From Candidatus Schekmanbacteria bacterium (lineage in GTDB: Bacteria > Schekmanbacteria > GWA2-38-11 > J061): DNA of 15,192 nucleotides. The translations under genes and the position numbers were made by a program. The notes beneath the pieces are model-generated. The model worked only from the letters and a program-made list of their open reading frames with translations. It was not told the origin of the DNA and ran no database searches. The stretch is from contig RFHX01000168.1 of NCBI GenBank assembly GCA_003695725.1, positions 1 to 15,192 on the forward strand, read 5' to 3'. Below, piece by piece: positions 14,243 to 15,192 of the stretch. Position 1 is the stretch's first letter, and every line of letters starts with the position of its first letter.

Positions 14243-14922
14243 CCTATAGCACTGGGATTTTCCAACAATTCCTTTATTCTTCCTAAACATTTTGCCGCCG
14301 GCAAACCGTCCACAATGCGGTGGTCAAAAACCAAAGAAGCATACATATTGAGCTGTGAAACAATATTTCCCTCTCCATCAACGACAGGACGCCTGATTGC
14401 TTTGCCTACTCCTAATATTGCGCACTGCGGGAAATTTATAATTGGTGTAAAAAGCTCAATCCCAGCACCACCAAGATTAGTAATCGTAAAAGTACCTCCT
14501 GTAAGTAGGTCGGGAGTTCTTTCTCCATTGCGGACTCTCTCAACTACCTCCGCCCTTTTTGCGGCAACATCTGGCAAACTTAGAGTATCAGCTTCAGGAA
14601 TCACAGGAGTAATCAATCCATCATCGAGGGCAACTGCAAAAGCAATATTTACATTATCAAAGACAAGAATTTCTTCTCCGATTACTGCTGAATTAAGAAT
14701 TGGAAATTCTTTCAGTGCCAATGCGCAGGAGCGAATAATAAGGTCGTTTATTGTCACACCTTCAGACTTTTTTGAATCTGCACATTTTTTAGCTTCTTCC
14801 ATATTGATTAGGACTATTTCTGCAACACGAGGTGCACTAGTCCAGCTTTGAGTCATTTTTTTAGCAATGCGGGCGCGCATACCTTTGAGGGGAATTTTCT
14901 CTTTAATTTTAGGTTCTATCAA
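14239..14922 (-). CDS. Stand-alone E2 (2-oxoacid dehydrogenase) acyltransferase catalytic domain
   Basis: This 227-residue protein matches only the catalytic domain of dihydrolipoamide acyltransferases. It begins at the domain edge (IPLKGMRARIAKKMTQSW), has VTINDLIIRSCALALKEFP and AFAVALDDGLITPVI in the middle, FTITNLGG (144-151), and ends with the catalytic DHRIVDG (200-206: His201, Asp205). The lipoyl and subunit-binding domains of normal E2 (usually 400 or more residues) are absent. No upstream sequence encodes them, and no E1 or E3 is adjacent. The start is a TTG at 14922 with a perfect AGGAGG six bases upstream. It is the first gene of the long minus-strand operon. It could transfer acyl groups between CoA and a lipoylated partner made elsewhere, or have been recruited to another acyl transfer; both are inference. 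Confidence 0.87.
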   Translation of the reverse strand: MIEPKIKEKIPLKGMRARIAKKMTQSWTSAPRVAEIVLINMEEAKKCADSKKSEGVTINDLIIRSCALALKEFPILNSAVIGEEILVFDNVNIAFAVALDDGLITPVIPEADTLSLPDVAAKRAEVVERVRNGERTPDLLTGGTFTITNLGGAGIELFTPIINFPQCAILGVGKAIRRPVVDGEGNIVSQLNMYASLVFDHRIVDGLPAAKCLGRIKELLENPSAIG

Positions 14923-14928
14923 GACAGG

Positions 14929-14934
14929 CCTCCT
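14929..14934 (-). promoter_or_regulatory. Perfect Shine-Dalgarno fixing the TTG start of the E2-type gene
   Basis: Minus-strand AGGAGG lies six bases before the TTG at 14922. No other in-frame start is suitably placed, and the protein begins with residues normal for the catalytic domain. The site therefore both supports the rare TTG start and shows that the missing lipoyl domain is not an annotation error. Confidence 0.75.
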
Positions 14935-14962
14935 GTTTTTAATTTTTACGAAATTGTTTTTT

Positions 14963-14991
14963 ATAAGAAATGATTTTTCAGCTTATGTCAA
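14963..14991 (-). promoter_or_regulatory. Probable sigma70-type promoter of the E2-SDR-ligase-HdrA-AOR operon
   Basis: On the minus strand a perfect TTGACA (14991-14986) is followed after 17 bases by TCTTAT (14968-14963, four of six matches to TATAAT). TTATAA and TATAAA lie just downstream as weaker alternatives. The start point would be near 14955, giving a leader of about 33 bases that contains the AGGAGG site. It is the only strong-looking promoter found upstream of the long minus-strand gene series. Confidence 0.5.
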
Positions 14992-15192
14992 GAGGGAGGT
15001 TATTCTGAAAATTGATAGTGATACATGGATATATATTGATTATTTAAATGACATGAATCAATATACGATAATTTTAAAATGCCATCAATATAGCTAATAG
15101 GGAAAGATTTTCTCCAAGAGAAGTTTTTTAGAGATGCAATAATATATTCACAGCTCTAAACACAACAAATTAATTTAGCCCTTTTTGTTTTA
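14992..15192. other. AT-rich gene-free right flank
   Basis: No credible gene is visible beyond the promoter of the minus-strand operon. A short weak hairpin (TTCTC-CAA-GAGAA followed by GTTTTTT, near 15112-15131) might end a plus-strand transcript, but no gene here would need it. The window edge may cut off the neighbouring gene. Confidence 0.4.

Noticed and set aside
13904-14851. Long plus-strand open frame of 315 codons opposite the SDR and E2 genes
   Set aside because: It is antisense to two genes with intact catalytic motifs, crosses their intergenic gap and shows no domain pattern; it is a mirror of their codon use.

Overview
This 15.2 kb window looks like a chromosomal segment of a strictly anaerobic, low-G+C bacterium. 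It holds a tungsten/molybdenum-type aldehyde:ferredoxin oxidoreductase (AOR), an HdrA flavoprotein fused to an MvhD domain, several polyferredoxins and a c-type-haem membrane sensor. Such sets are typical of Desulfobacterota, Nitrospirota and related uncultivated lineages. This is inference from gene content, and a genus cannot be assigned. I see no rRNA, tRNA, CRISPR array, insertion sequence, phage gene or broken gene. All 13 genes called are intact.

Layout. Positions 1-317 are AT-rich and gene-free, with a probable promoter at the end. Positions 318-4533 (plus strand) form a compact carbohydrate ABC-importer operon: a lipoprotein binding protein, MalF- and MalG-type permeases, and a MalK/UgpC-type ATPase. 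Everything from 4560 to 14922 is on the minus strand and converges on the importer with only 26 bp between stop codons. Read in the direction of transcription, it begins with a good promoter and an AGGAGG-TTG start at 14.9-15.0 kb. The order is then: stand-alone 2-oxoacid-dehydrogenase E2 acyltransferase domain, SDR dehydrogenase, CaiC-like acyl-CoA ligase, two-cluster ferredoxin-like protein, HdrA-MvhD fusion, four-cluster ferredoxin, AOR catalytic subunit, a strong hairpin terminator, MoaD/ThiS-like protein, and finally a separately promoted haem sensor.

How the genes may work together (inference). The AOR and its four-cluster ferredoxin form the catalytic module, interconverting a carboxylic acid and its aldehyde. 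The HdrA-MvhD protein and the two-cluster protein would pass or bifurcate electrons to partners encoded elsewhere, because no HdrB/HdrC, hydrogenase or NADH-oxidising subunit is present. The MoaD-like protein would help make the pterin cofactor. The ligase, SDR and E2 domain suggest that an organic acid, its CoA thioester and a keto/hydroxy or alcohol intermediate are handled by the same unit. The arrangement recalls both the AorABC enzymes and the BamBC-BamEF part of class II benzoyl-CoA reductases but matches neither exactly. It is the best candidate here for an undescribed system. The sugar importer is conventional and probably unrelated.
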